Shown here piece by piece: positions 1-8,536 of a stretch of 50,239 nucleotides of DNA; position 1 is the first letter of the stretch; each line of letters begins with the position of its first letter. The stretch comes from Polynucleobacter meluiroseus. GTDB lineage: Bacteria > Pseudomonadota > Gammaproteobacteria > Burkholderiales > Burkholderiaceae. The notes beneath the pieces are model-generated. The model made no database searches, was not told the origin of the DNA, and worked only from the letters and a program-made list of their open reading frames with translations. The stretch is taken from the NCBI GenBank assembly GCA_945878885.1, contig CAMCUP010000013.1, forward strand, positions 1 to 50,239, in the 5' to 3' direction. A program made the position numbers and the translations under genes.

Positions 1-777
1 TTAAACTATGCCATTATGTCTAGCGGCGCTTATAGCTTTGCAGCTGATACTAAAGGCTATACCTATGGTGTAGTTGCCGAATGGTATCAAGGTGATTGGG
101 TTACACGTGCAGCGCGCTTTGCCATGCCAACTGAGCCTAATACCATGCAACTTGACTACAGCATGACGCAAGATTACGGCAATCAAGTTGAAATTACCCG
201 CGCACATACCATTGGCGATCAAGTGGGAAAAATTCGGGCTTTGTGGTTTCAAACCCATGCTTATATGGCCAACTACCAAAATGCAATTAATTTGGCATAT
301 AAAACTAATACCGTACCTTCTATTTATAGCGCTCGTCAAGCTAATCAAACATCATGGGGTTATGGTTTAAATGCTGAACAAGCCTTAACTAAAGATGTTG
401 GAATTTTTGCCCGCTGGAGTTGGAATAATGGCCAAACCGAAACTCAAACATACGATATTAGTAAGTCATTATCTGGTGGCGTTTCGGTACAGGGCTCAAT
501 TTGGAACCGTAAAGAAGATACCTTTGGGCTAGCTTTTGCAGTCAATGGTATTTCTGCTTCTGAAATCAACTATCTACAACTGAAAGCCAGTACGATGTTT
601 ATTGGCGACGGCGCTTTAAAATATAAGCCCGAACAAATTATCGAAACATACTATAGCTTTAATGTTTATAAAGGCGCTTATTTAACTGCCGACTATCAGC
701 GTATCGCCAACCCTGCATACAATGCCGCACGCGGACCCGTAAATTTCTTTAGCCTACGCGCACATCTTGAATTCTAA
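1..777 (+). CDS. Carbohydrate-selective porin, OprB family (C-terminal part)
   Basis: The reading frame is open from base 1, so the 5' end lies outside the window. The visible 258 codons encode alternating aromatic/polar stretches typical of outer-membrane beta-strands and end in the tripeptide L-E-F. A terminal aromatic residue is the usual recognition signal for BAM-assisted insertion into the outer membrane. The segments YGVVAEWYQGDW, GIFARWSWNNG and GPVNFFSLRAHLEF resemble the end of OprB-type porins, which allow passive uptake of sugars and other small solutes. The gene converges on the permease gene, with only four bases between the stop codons. Family assignment is by remembered motif; the substrate cannot be inferred. 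Confidence 0.75.
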   Translation, partial: LNYAIMSSGAYSFAADTKGYTYGVVAEWYQGDWVTRAARFAMPTEPNTMQLDYSMTQDYGNQVEITRAHTIGDQVGKIRALWFQTHAYMANYQNAINLAYKTNTVPSIYSARQANQTSWGYGLNAEQALTKDVGIFARWSWNNGQTETQTYDISKSLSGGVSVQGSIWNRKEDTFGLAFAVNGISASEINYLQLKASTMFIGDGALKYKPEQIIETYYSFNVYKGAYLTADYQRIANPAYNAARGPVNFFSLRAHLEF

Positions 778-781
778 ATAA

Positions 782-2020
782 TTATTCGTACCGCAAAGCT
801 TGAATCGGTTGCATATTAGCGGCTTTCTTAGCAGGATAGTAACCAAAAAATATTCCAATCGCGGCAGAAAAACCCACTGCAAGGGCAATTGATGCAAACG
901 AGAGCTCAACTGGCCAACCGGCAAGCGAGCCGACGAGCAATGAGGCAATTGAGCCCAATAAGACACCAATCACGCCACCAATAGTAGCTAAGGTCATCGC
1001 CTCAACTAAAAATTGCGCCAAAATATCTTTACTGCGCGCACCAATTGCCATCCGCAAACCAATTTCTCGGGTGCGCTCGTTAACCGAGACCAACATAATA
1101 TTCATAATGCCAATGCCCCCCACCATTAAGCTGACTGATGCTACTGCAGCCAATAATAGCGACATCACTTTGCTTGAGGCTTCTTGTGCTTGTAATATCT
1201 CGGTCAAATTACGAACCGTAAAATCATTATCTGCAGTAGGCTGAATACGGTGGCGTTGCCGCAATAATTCAGTAATATGCTCTTCTGCTAATTTCATATT
1301 CTCGCCTGCACCCACCTTAATAATGATCGAGCCAACCCGCGCAATCCGTCCTAAGGCTTCGCCAAATATCCGCCTCCGCCCTGTCGATAAAGGCACAAAC
1401 ACCGCATCATCTTGATCTTGACCCTGACTACTTTGACCCTTACGATCAGTTACGCCAATCACCTGAAATGGAATCCCTTTAATGCGCACCATTTGATCGA
1501 TTGGATCAACATCTTCGAATAATTCTCTAGCAACGGTTTGTCCTAACACGACAACTTTACTAGCGCCTTGTAATTCACCAGCATCAAAAAATCGACCCTT
1601 AGCTAAGGTCCATTCTCGGGCATCAAAATAGTCATTCTTCACGCCATAGATAGTTGTACCCCAATTATTATTACCGGTGACAATTTGCCCAGCACCCCTT
1701 GAAGTTGGCGCAGCGATGGCGACCTCTGGCACTTCACGGACGATGGCATTAGCGTCTTCCTCTGTTAAGCTTTGCGCATTACCTGCACCCAAGCGCACTC
1801 CCGATTGCAATAAAGTTCCAGGAATTAAAATCATTAAATTAGAACCTAAGCTTGATATTTGTTCTTTCACTCGCGCTTGAGCCCCACTACCTACGGCTAC
1901 CATCGTAATTACCGCAGCTACTCCAATGATGATGCCCAGCATCGTTAATACCGAGCGTAATTTATTAATCCGTAACGCCAATAAGGCAATCGATAAATTG
2001 GTTTTAAGATCAAGTTGCAT
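782..2020 (-). CDS. MacB-type ABC transporter permease
   Basis: 412 residues. One N-terminal transmembrane segment (about residues 20-45, with LTMLGIIIGVAAVITMVAVGSGA) is followed by a MacB periplasmic core domain (about 50-250). A C-terminal FtsX domain with three membrane helices (about 285-405) contains GGIGIMNIMLVSVNERTREIGLRMAIGA, the usual FtsX signature. In E. coli MacB the ATPase and permease are fused; here they are separate genes of 231 and 412 codons, together about the fused length. It should form the inner-membrane mechanotransmission part of a tripartite exporter with the adjacent ATPase and MacA-like adaptor. No TolC-type outer-membrane factor is nearby. The exported substrate (peptide, lipid or drug) is unknown. 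Confidence 0.88.
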   Translation of the reverse strand: MQLDLKTNLSIALLALRINKLRSVLTMLGIIIGVAAVITMVAVGSGAQARVKEQISSLGSNLMILIPGTLLQSGVRLGAGNAQSLTEEDANAIVREVPEVAIAAPTSRGAGQIVTGNNNWGTTIYGVKNDYFDAREWTLAKGRFFDAGELQGASKVVVLGQTVARELFEDVDPIDQMVRIKGIPFQVIGVTDRKGQSSQGQDQDDAVFVPLSTGRRRIFGEALGRIARVGSIIIKVGAGENMKLAEEHITELLRQRHRIQPTADNDFTVRNLTEILQAQEASSKVMSLLLAAVASVSLMVGGIGIMNIMLVSVNERTREIGLRMAIGARSKDILAQFLVEAMTLATIGGVIGVLLGSIASLLVGSLAGWPVELSFASIALAVGFSAAIGIFFGYYPAKKAANMQPIQALRYE

Positions 2021-2024
2021 ACGG

Positions 2025-2720
2025 CTAGTTCACTCGAACATCAACAATTTGACCATCACGAAAAGTAATTTCTCTTTTCGCATATGCCGCTACTTCTAGC
2101 GAATGGGTTACCACTATTACTGTCATCCCTTGCTGATTTAAGCGGGTTAATAATTCTAAAACTTCAACTGAAGTTTTAGAATCAAGCGCACCCGTTGGTT
2201 CGTCGGCCAAAATCAATAAGGGGTCATTTACTAAGGCACGGGCAATTGCAACCCGCTGCTGTTGTCCGCCCGATAACTCAGCGGGTGTATGGGTAAATCG
2301 CTTGCCAAGCCCAACTTGCTCTAAACGTACTTTAGCGTGATCAATGCGGGCTTGATGATCTAAATGGGCTAAAGGTCCATTGCGGGCATACAATAAAGGC
2401 AGGGCAACATTGTCAACAGCTGAAGTACGTGCGAGTAAATTAAACTGTTGAAATACAAAACCAATGCGGCGACTACGTACATCCGCTAACGCATCGGCAT
2501 CCATCACCTCAACATTCTCTCCGGCCAAATAATATGATCCGCTAGTGGCTTGATCAAGACAGCCAATGAGATTCATAAAAGTAGATTTTCCTGAACCTGA
2601 GGCACCTACAATGGCAACAAAATCTTGGGTATCAATATCAAGCGAAACATGGTCTAAGGCATGCACGATTTGATCGCCAGTGCCGTAGGTTTTACTTAAA
2701 TTGTCAGTATGAATCAACAC
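2025..2720 (-). CDS. MacB/LolD-type ABC transporter ATP-binding protein
   Basis: About 231 residues with a complete ATPase core: Walker [10 protein letters not shown], signature [13 protein letters not shown], Walker [14 protein letters not shown] and the switch histidine in VTHS. It supplies ATP hydrolysis to the permease just downstream (four bases between the genes). The frame stays open back to 2819, but that part lies inside the adaptor gene and does not resemble the family. I place the start at the GTG at 2720, 16 bases after the adaptor stop, which gives the usual N-terminus ([12 protein letters not shown]). A TTG at 2717 is an alternative. No clear Shine-Dalgarno is seen, so translation is probably coupled to the adaptor gene. 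Confidence 0.87.
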   Translation of the reverse strand: MLIHTDNLSKTYGTGDQIVHALDHVSLDIDTQDFVAIVGASGSGKSTFMNLIGCLDQATSGSYYLAGENVEVMDADALADVRSRRIGFVFQQFNLLARTSAVDNVALPLLYARNGPLAHLDHQARIDHAKVRLEQVGLGKRFTHTPAELSGGQQQRVAIARALVNDPLLILADEPTGALDSKTSVEVLELLTRLNQQGMTVIVVTHSLEVAAYAKREITFRDGQIVDVRVN

Positions 2721-2736
2721 GTCATTTAGTAGTACT

Positions 2737-4038
2737 TTAAAACATCCGTGGACCAGCAGGACGAGTCGGGCTACCACTTGCAGTGCCAGAAGACTTACTA
2801 TCGGGCGATTGAATACCAATAATCACTTCGTCGCCGACTTTTAAGGGGGGTAATTTTGCGTCATCATCAGGCAAAATTTCGGTGAAATTGCCATCTGACA
2901 AACCAGTTTTAATCATTCGCTGCAATGCTTTAGAACGAAGTCCTTCGTCTTCTAAGAGCCAAATGCGGCGTATCGTCGGCACACCACGACTACCCCCACT
3001 ACCACCTTTACGAGCAGCACCAGCAGGTGGGGTTGAAGCATTACTTGCTGGCGAGTCACCAACCGCAGGCATTCGAAAACGTAATGCTGCATTTGGAATC
3101 TTCAAAACTTTGTCGCGCCTGTCAACTACAATTTTGACATTAGCAGTCATCCCAGGCAATAACTTGAAATCAGGATTATCCGCCGACAGAATCACAGTAT
3201 AGGTCACCACATTTTGAATGGTGGTAGGTGCTTTGCGAATTTGAGTAATCTTTGACTTAAAGATGCGCCCAGGGAATGCATCGACGGTAAAATTTGCGTT
3301 CAGCCCCGCGCTTAATCGACCTACATCGGCTTCATCAATTGCCGTATCAACTTGCATCTCCGCTAAATTCTTGGCAATAATAAATATCTCTGGGGTTTGC
3401 AAGCTAGCTGCTACAGTTTGCCCTACTTCAACACTACGCTTTACCACTACCCCATCGACCGGTGCTCGAATGACTGTATCGTCGAGTGATTTTTTAGCTG
3501 ACCGTAAAGCGGCTTCAGTAGTTTTATACGCTGCCTCGGTTTGCACTAAGGCTTGTGGCGAGATAAAGCCTTTATCGATTAACTTTAGATTAAATTGATG
3601 ATTTTTCTGCGCTAAGGTGAAATTAGCTAAGGCTTGATCATATTTAGCTTGAAAATCGCGTGGATCAATTAACGCAATCACCTGCCCCTGTTTTACTGGC
3701 GAATTAAAATCGACTAATAATTCTTTTACCATGCCAGTTACTTGGGAACCGACGGTAACTTGTTTTACAGGATTTAAGATTCCACTAGCATTAATTGAGG
3801 CGACTAGCGGCCCCTCCTCTATTAAAGCCGTGCGGTAATCGGGCGTATTTAACCCAAATACAATGCGCACTGCAAACCATATCATGGTCAGTGCTATTAA
3901 ACTAATCAGCGTAAAACTAAACCAGCGCCATTTTCCAATAAAGCAACGGTGCAATAAACCACTAAGCAAGCTACCAAGCCAGCTATTGGTTACTTGTTGC
4001 TTTAAGCGCAAGAAAAATGACTGTATTTTTTTTAACAT
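2737..4038 (-). CDS. MacA-like periplasmic adaptor (HlyD/RND membrane fusion family)
   Basis: About 433 residues. A cytoplasmic basic N-terminus and one transmembrane helix (about 40-65) precede the adaptor architecture: biotinyl-lipoyl half-motifs (GSQVTGMVKELLVDFNSPVK and APVDGVVVKRSVEVGQ), a coiled-coil hairpin, and beta-barrel and membrane-proximal domains. A Gly/Ser/Pro/Ala-rich insertion lies near residues 325-350, and the tail is also Gly/Ser/Pro-rich. The protein should bridge the ABC pump and an outer-membrane channel. The frame can also start at a TTG at 4047; the ATG at 4038 is preferred. The start is less than 20 bases after the terminator of the upstream gene, so expression probably depends on read-through or on a promoter inside that gene's 3' end. 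Confidence 0.87.
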   Translation of the reverse strand: MLKKIQSFFLRLKQQVTNSWLGSLLSGLLHRCFIGKWRWFSFTLISLIALTMIWFAVRIVFGLNTPDYRTALIEEGPLVASINASGILNPVKQVTVGSQVTGMVKELLVDFNSPVKQGQVIALIDPRDFQAKYDQALANFTLAQKNHQFNLKLIDKGFISPQALVQTEAAYKTTEAALRSAKKSLDDTVIRAPVDGVVVKRSVEVGQTVAASLQTPEIFIIAKNLAEMQVDTAIDEADVGRLSAGLNANFTVDAFPGRIFKSKITQIRKAPTTIQNVVTYTVILSADNPDFKLLPGMTANVKIVVDRRDKVLKIPNAALRFRMPAVGDSPASNASTPPAGAARKGGSGGSRGVPTIRRIWLLEDEGLRSKALQRMIKTGLSDGNFTEILPDDDAKLPPLKVGDEVIIGIQSPDSKSSGTASGSPTRPAGPRMF

Positions 4039-4055
4039 CTTTATCAATAATTAAA

Positions 4056-4083
4056 AAACCCACCAGATCACTCTGATGGGTTT
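4056..4083 (-). terminator. Rho-independent terminator after the duplicated-domain protein gene
   Basis: On the minus strand a hairpin with perfect outer arms AAACCCA/TGGGTTT and inner arms CAGA/TCTG (one mismatch, four-base loop) is followed directly by a run of T. It lies about 33 bases after the stop of the gene at 4116-4706 and immediately before the adaptor gene. Its TAAAAAACCCACCAG arm is identical over 15 bases to the terminator at 10566-10593. Confidence 0.8.
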
Positions 4084-4115
4084 ATCAAGCGAGAGCGGCA
4101 AAACCGCAAGCTAGA

Positions 4116-4706
4116 TTACTTCTTTGCTGGTGCTGCGGGAGGAGTAACAAAAGTAATTACAGTTTCATCCGCATACTCAACCAGCACATCATCACCAACT
4201 TTAAATTTCTCAAGACCGAGTACAGCTTTATCAACTTTAACTTTTTGTTTTTCGCCGCTTGGCATTGTAAATGTTACAACACGTGATGCTGCATCAATTG
4301 CAGTAATTTTTACAGTTGCAAAAACGGTATCGGTAATATCAGTAAATGGCTTAGCACCGCCCTTAGCTGCAATTTGAACAGAACGCACACCAGATACGCC
4401 AGGCTTAGCATCTTTAGGAGCTGCGATTAAGCCAACTGCAATTGCTTCAGCATGCTCGACTACAAAAATATCACCCTTTTTAACTTTGCCTAAGTTATTA
4501 ACATCTTTAGAAACGCGCATGCCAACCATATTGCCTTTGTCATCTTTAAACATGACAGTGCGTGTTTTCATATCTACTGAATCAACGGTGGCAGTAATAA
4601 CCACTACACCAGCTTCGATTGGCATCATGGCTGGTTTTGCTGGCTGAGCAATTGCGGTTGCAGTAACGGTTGCAAGCATTGCTGCGAATAGTAAAGATTT
4701 TTTCAA
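4116..4706 (-). CDS. Exported protein with two tandem copies of a small beta domain
   Basis: 196 residues; no family recognised. A cleavable signal peptide (residues 1-20, ending TATAIAQ) is followed by two segments, residues 37-91 and 130-184, that align over 55 positions without a gap. At least 15 positions are identical, including D-R-V-F-G in the first half and the G-D...V-E-A pattern near the end. Each half looks like a small beta-barrel or SH3/OB-like unit. The start is a TTG at 4706 preceded by AGGGGT at good spacing. A terminator follows, so the gene is probably transcribed alone and it acts in the periplasm. The gene is followed by the exporter genes on the same strand; a link with them is possible but unproven. 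Confidence 0.7.
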   Translation of the reverse strand: MKKSLLFAAMLATVTATAIAQPAKPAMMPIEAGVVVITATVDSVDMKTRTVMFKDDKGNMVGMRVSKDVNNLGKVKKGDIFVVEHAEAIAVGLIAAPKDAKPGVSGVRSVQIAAKGGAKPFTDITDTVFATVKITAIDAASRVVTFTMPSGEKQKVKVDKAVLGLEKFKVGDDVLVEYADETVITFVTPPAAPAKK

Positions 4707-4749
4707 GGTAACCCCTATAAGTTAGAAAATAAAAGTTAATGCGGAAAGA

Positions 4750-4777
4750 ATTAAAGCGGGTTTACGGCCAATTTCAA
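4750..4777 (-). promoter_or_regulatory. Candidate sigma-70 promoter for the 4116-4706 gene
   Basis: On the minus strand TTGAAA (4772-4777) and TTTAAT (4750-4755) are separated by 16 bases, about 45 bases upstream of the TTG start. The 160-base gap between this gene and the flavoprotein gene's 3' end holds no open reading frame. The match is by eye only. Confidence 0.35.
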
Positions 4778-4865
4778 TCTACCTCATTAATCTGCATGCA
4801 TTTTAACTTGTTTTTAATTTTTATCTATTGCACTGCACCAATTTAGTGGTTTATCAGCCTTGGGT

Positions 4866-6104
4866 CTATAGAGCAAGTGCGCAAACATAGGCACTAGACC
4901 AAGCCCATTGAAAATTATGGCCCCCTAAGTGCCCAGTAACATCAACGCATTCACCTATAAAATACACTCCAGGATTCTTACGCGCCATCATGGTTTGACC
5001 ATTTAAGGCATTGGTATGTACGCCTCCCAACATCACCTCAGCTTTATTCCACCCCAAAGTACCTGCAGGCTTTACCCGCCATTGCGTGAGGCTCGCTTTT
5101 AATGCCTGCTGCTCGGTCTTGCCAACTTCAGCCCATTTTTTACCCAATAAGCCTGCCTGCGCGGCAAACATTTTGGCTAAACGTTGGGGAATTATCCCCG
5201 CCAAAATATTGTCAGCGGTTTTAAGTCGGTTGCCCTCTGCGGAAAAAATATGATCGAAAACCCCGGCACCGCTAACATCGGCAGCAGTACTCAACCAATC
5301 GATTTCAATCAATTCACCCTCTTCCCAATAGCTGCTAGCCTGTAAAACAGCAGGCCCAGAAATACCTTTATGGGTGAGCAATAAATCCTCATGAAATTGG
5401 CAAAGGCCATAACGTTTACCCTTGAGGCCCGCACGAATCGCTACGGGCAAGCTTAAGCCAGCCAACTCTTCTAAATTAGTAAAGGCCTTGGCCGTAAAAG
5501 CCAATGGCACTAATGCAGCACGTGGACTAACCACGTCAAGCCCTAATTGTCTGGCAATATCTAAAGCAAAGCCACTTGCGCCAATTGCAGGTACAGGTAA
5601 GCCGCCTGTTGCCATTACCACTGCATGCGTTTTTTCTGAGCCATACGAGTTTCCTGGTGAGGTAAATACTTCCCAGTAATTTAATTTGCGTTGAATTGAT
5701 GTCACACTGACGGGATGACGAATTTGTACATTGCCTTTTTCACATTCATTAAACAGAAGTGCAATAATTTGCTTTGCTGAATCATTACAAAATAATTGAC
5801 CAGCCTGTTTTTCATGAAAACCAATACCATATGTTTTTACTAAATCGATAAAGGCACTAGATGGATAACGCGCCAGTGCGCTTTTCATAAAATGTGGATT
5901 TAAAGATAAAAATTGTTGCGGAGTAGAATCAATATTAGTGAAATTACAGCGTCCACCACCACTAATGCGGATTTTTTCACCTAATACTTCAGCATGATCC
6001 AGTACGAGAATTTTTTTACCGAGTTGACCCGCTATACCAGCACAAAATAGGCCTGCAGCACCGCCGCCGATAATAATGGCATCCCAGATTTCTTGCGTAG
6101 CCAC
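4866..6104 (-). CDS. HI0933/BaiN/YhiN-family FAD-dependent oxidoreductase
   Basis: 412 residues. The N-terminal dinucleotide fold IIGGGAAGLFCAG is followed by the family hallmark LGEKIRISGGGRCNFTN. The C-terminus carries the second FAD contact NPGVYFIGECVDVTGHLGGHNFQWAWSS, also diagnostic for the HI0933 group. Members include BaiN (a bile-acid-modifying reductase) and many uncharacterised flavoproteins; the substrate is unknown. The gene begins at a GTG directly after the TAA of the TcuB-like gene (no spacer), which suggests co-translation. It occupies the place where a TcuA-type flavoprotein would be expected, but it is not a TcuA (fumarate reductase-type) sequence. Confidence 0.85.
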   Translation of the reverse strand: MATQEIWDAIIIGGGAAGLFCAGIAGQLGKKILVLDHAEVLGEKIRISGGGRCNFTNIDSTPQQFLSLNPHFMKSALARYPSSAFIDLVKTYGIGFHEKQAGQLFCNDSAKQIIALLFNECEKGNVQIRHPVSVTSIQRKLNYWEVFTSPGNSYGSEKTHAVVMATGGLPVPAIGASGFALDIARQLGLDVVSPRAALVPLAFTAKAFTNLEELAGLSLPVAIRAGLKGKRYGLCQFHEDLLLTHKGISGPAVLQASSYWEEGELIEIDWLSTAADVSGAGVFDHIFSAEGNRLKTADNILAGIIPQRLAKMFAAQAGLLGKKWAEVGKTEQQALKASLTQWRVKPAGTLGWNKAEVMLGGVHTNALNGQTMMARKNPGVYFIGECVDVTGHLGGHNFQWAWSSAYVCALAL

Positions 6105-7256
6105 TTAAACTTGGCGCTTTTCAACTGAATTTTTCAGTAATGCAGCAACCCGATAAATCCCATGGGCAAATTTGCCATAGGGCATCGTCAAAAAAAACGC
6201 CATTACAAAACCGAGGTGTACCGCCAATAATATTGCCATGGCAGTAGTATCTCGATACGCCAGTAGCAAGAGTCCTGAAATGCTAATAAGTAAGAGTAAT
6301 AAAATAAAGCCGCGATCCATTGGCTTTTGAGCTGCATCGCCATGCTGCTCGGCACGAGTGAAATTCAAATACAACAAACCGATTGGACCAATCACTAGAC
6401 CAATTCCTCCTAGGGTGCCTAAGATTACAGGCAAACTTAATAAGGCATATGGTGCCTGCCAGCCAAACACATAGTGGTAGATAGTGGCTACGCTGGTGGC
6501 GGCAAAACAAAGTAGAAAGCCATAAAAAGTGTAATGATGAAAACGTTTACGCCATAAGGAAAAACGGTCATCTTCATTATTACAGCCCTCTCCGTGGCCT
6601 CCACCAAGGTATTTTAAAGTCAGCGCATCATGCGCTGCCTCTATACTTGCCGGCCAACTAGCTGACGCCATTACGCTTGGAGAAATTCGTCGCCAAAAGC
6701 GCGTTACCCCAATACCTAAAGCAAGCACTGCAAACAGAAATGCAGCACTAAACAAATAGGCCAGGGTGTTATGTGAAAACACTGCATAGAAATTACCATT
6801 AAGTGCAGGGCTTAATAATGTGCCATTAATTATGAGCGTCAATACTAAGAAAAAAATTAAGGCTAGTGAGCTTGCCAGAGCTAAAGTAACCCCATTGCTT
6901 TGATATAACACGCCCAAGTATTTAGGCCAAGCATATTCAATATAGGTTTCCCTGCGCACTACTGCCATGGCTTGAGGCACATTTACGCCAAACTCATGAG
7001 GCGGTGCATATTGGCAAGCATGTAAACAGGCGCCACAGTTATGGCATAAATTAGCTAAATAATGAATATCACTCGGGTTAAATGTTAAACGCCGTGTCAT
7101 CGCCGGAAAGACTGCGCAAAACCCTTCACAATAACGGCAGGCATTACAAATTTGCATGATGCGCTCTACCTCGCCAATTGCTGGGTCAAGGGTAAATCCA
7201 CCTGCATTTGCGCCTAGCGATTTGGCTTGTGCCACTAATAAATTCAGTTGCTGCAT
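6105..7256 (-). CDS. TcuB/CitB-like 4Fe-4S and membrane electron-transfer protein
   Basis: 383 residues. Two ferredoxin-like clusters are visible near the N-terminus: [11 protein letters not shown] (about 37-47) and [16 protein letters not shown] (about 71-86). About six hydrophobic helices follow, with histidines ([33 protein letters not shown]) that could bind haem. In Salmonella, TcuB reoxidises the FAD of the tricarballylate dehydrogenase TcuA and passes electrons to quinone. Here the joined flavoprotein is of the HI0933 family instead, so the substrate may differ. The ATG start at 7256 overlaps an upstream in-frame TAA by two bases; no good Shine-Dalgarno is visible. Confidence 0.82.
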   Translation of the reverse strand: MQQLNLLVAQAKSLGANAGGFTLDPAIGEVERIMQICNACRYCEGFCAVFPAMTRRLTFNPSDIHYLANLCHNCGACLHACQYAPPHEFGVNVPQAMAVVRRETYIEYAWPKYLGVLYQSNGVTLALASSLALIFFLVLTLIINGTLLSPALNGNFYAVFSHNTLAYLFSAAFLFAVLALGIGVTRFWRRISPSVMASASWPASIEAAHDALTLKYLGGGHGEGCNNEDDRFSLWRKRFHHYTFYGFLLCFAATSVATIYHYVFGWQAPYALLSLPVILGTLGGIGLVIGPIGLLYLNFTRAEQHGDAAQKPMDRGFILLLLLISISGLLLLAYRDTTAMAILLAVHLGFVMAFFLTMPYGKFAHGIYRVAALLKNSVEKRQV

Positions 7257-7300
7257 TAGTCTACTAATCCATAAGGTGTAATACTAATTATCAAGACCCT

Positions 7301-7317
7301 ATGATATCCACTATCAT
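7301..7317. promoter_or_regulatory. Inverted repeat in the divergent promoter region (candidate operator)
   Basis: ATGATA-N5-TATCAT, perfect six-base arms, lies in the 108-base gap between the divergently transcribed TcuB-like gene and the solute-binding protein gene. The size and symmetry fit a dimeric repressor site. No regulator gene is adjacent. Confidence 0.35.
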
Positions 7318-7364
7318 GAATTTAGACAGAAGAGATGGCGCTAATCTAATAAGAACCCGATAAA

Positions 7365-8210
7365 ATGAGTGCTGCAATGCTTTCGATTCGATATCAAGCC
7401 ATGCGAACCATGTGCTACTGCCTGCTTGGCTTTTTTTATAATAATGTCATGAGTCAAACTTCTCCCCCAATAAAAATGCCGCTTTCCCCCGCCCTCATTC
7501 AGGCATTTGCCCCCATGGGTAAATTACGGGTTGGTATTAATTTAGGAAATCCTGTTTTAGCCTCCCAAGAAATTGGTTCAGGCTTACCCAAAGGAGTTTC
7601 AGTCGATATTGCTAATGCGATTGGCAAACAAGCGGGGGTAGCTATCGATTTTCAGCTATTTAAAAGTGCTGGGGCTACGGTTGAGGCCATGAAAAATGGT
7701 AGTCTTGACCTTATTTTTGTAGCGATCGATCCGGTTCGAGGTGCAGATATTAGCTATACGCCTCCCTATATTCAAATCGAAGGGGCTTATTTAGTGAAGG
7801 CCAATTCCCCGCTTCAAAAAAATGATGAGGTCGATCGACTTGGAAATGAAATTGTGGTTGGCAAAGGCAGCGCCTACGATCTATTTCTAACGCGTAAAAT
7901 TAAACAAGCTAGCCTTATACGTGTAGCAAGCTCGCCTGCGGTTGTTGAAGAATTTATGAATGGGAAAGGTAATATTGCCGCTGGCGTGAAACAGCAGCTC
8001 GAGGGCGACGCTAAGCGTTATACCAATGTCCGATTACTGCCAGGGCGATTCATGGTGATTAATCAGGCCATTGGCACTCCAAAAGAACGCTCCAATAGTG
8101 CACAAATAACTACCTATTTAAGCGCCATCATTACTGAGCTCAAATCATCGGGTTTTGTTGCCGAAGCTATGAAGCGCCATCTAATTGAGGGTGCCAGGGT
8201 AGCAGAGTAG
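7365..8210 (+). CDS. Family 3 extracellular solute-binding protein (amino-acid type), orphan
   Basis: 281 residues. The core matches SBP_bac_3: LRVGINLGNPVLAS near the start, SVDIANAIGKQAGV, then SLDLIFVAIDPVRGADISYTPPY and a GKGSAYDLFL hinge segment. Such proteins bind polar amino acids or small acids in the periplasm. The N-terminus is hydrophobic but irregular; a start at the methionine of residue 13 (MRTMCYCLLGFF) would give a better signal peptide than the ATG at 7365. No permease or ATPase gene is adjacent, so it must work with a transporter elsewhere or have another role. It converges on the lysine-rich protein gene. Confidence 0.8.
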   Translation: MSAAMLSIRYQAMRTMCYCLLGFFYNNVMSQTSPPIKMPLSPALIQAFAPMGKLRVGINLGNPVLASQEIGSGLPKGVSVDIANAIGKQAGVAIDFQLFKSAGATVEAMKNGSLDLIFVAIDPVRGADISYTPPYIQIEGAYLVKANSPLQKNDEVDRLGNEIVVGKGSAYDLFLTRKIKQASLIRVASSPAVVEEFMNGKGNIAAGVKQQLEGDAKRYTNVRLLPGRFMVINQAIGTPKERSNSAQITTYLSAIITELKSSGFVAEAMKRHLIEGARVAE

Positions 8211-8235
8211 TTCTTGAATTTTGAGTTGGCTTAGC

Positions 8236-8478
8236 TTAGGTAGCGGTACTTGACTGACTAGCCTTCTTCGTTTTTTTCTTGGCTTTCTTGTCAGCCTTTT
8301 TCTTAGCTTTTTTATCTTGCTTAACTTGCTTAGCGCCCTTTTCTGGGCTTGCCGCTGGGGCCGCGCTTGGAGCGGGGGCCGCTGGAGCAGCAGCCTGAGC
8401 CAATACAGCTAATGAAGGCAAGGCTACAGCAGCAGCGATACAGCTTGAAAGCACTACTTGGGATAAATGTGAAACCAT
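8236..8478 (-). CDS. Small exported Ala/Pro-rich protein with a lysine-rich tail
   Basis: 80 residues. Residues 1-28 look like a signal peptide (hydrophobic IAAAVALPSLAVLAQA). An alanine/proline spacer (about 29-45) follows, then a very basic segment (about 48-73) of repeated KK/AKKK units resembling the tail of histone H1-like proteins. A strong Shine-Dalgarno (GAGGAG, seven bases before the ATG) supports a real gene. If exported, the lysine tail could bind lipopolysaccharide, peptidoglycan or nucleic acid; this is a guess. Low complexity makes homology assignment unreliable. It is transcribed away from the nitrobindin-like gene, with 58 bases between the starts. Confidence 0.65.
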   Translation of the reverse strand: MVSHLSQVVLSSCIAAAVALPSLAVLAQAAAPAAPAPSAAPAASPEKGAKQVKQDKKAKKKADKKAKKKTKKASQSSTAT

Positions 8479-8536
8479 CTAACTCTCCTCATCAAATACA
8501 ATTAATAGATTGATCATACTCTTTGAAAGAATCATC

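Noticed and set aside
2721..2819. Long N-terminal extension of the ATPase
   Set aside because: It overlaps the adaptor's C-terminal codons and lacks similarity to ABC ATPases.
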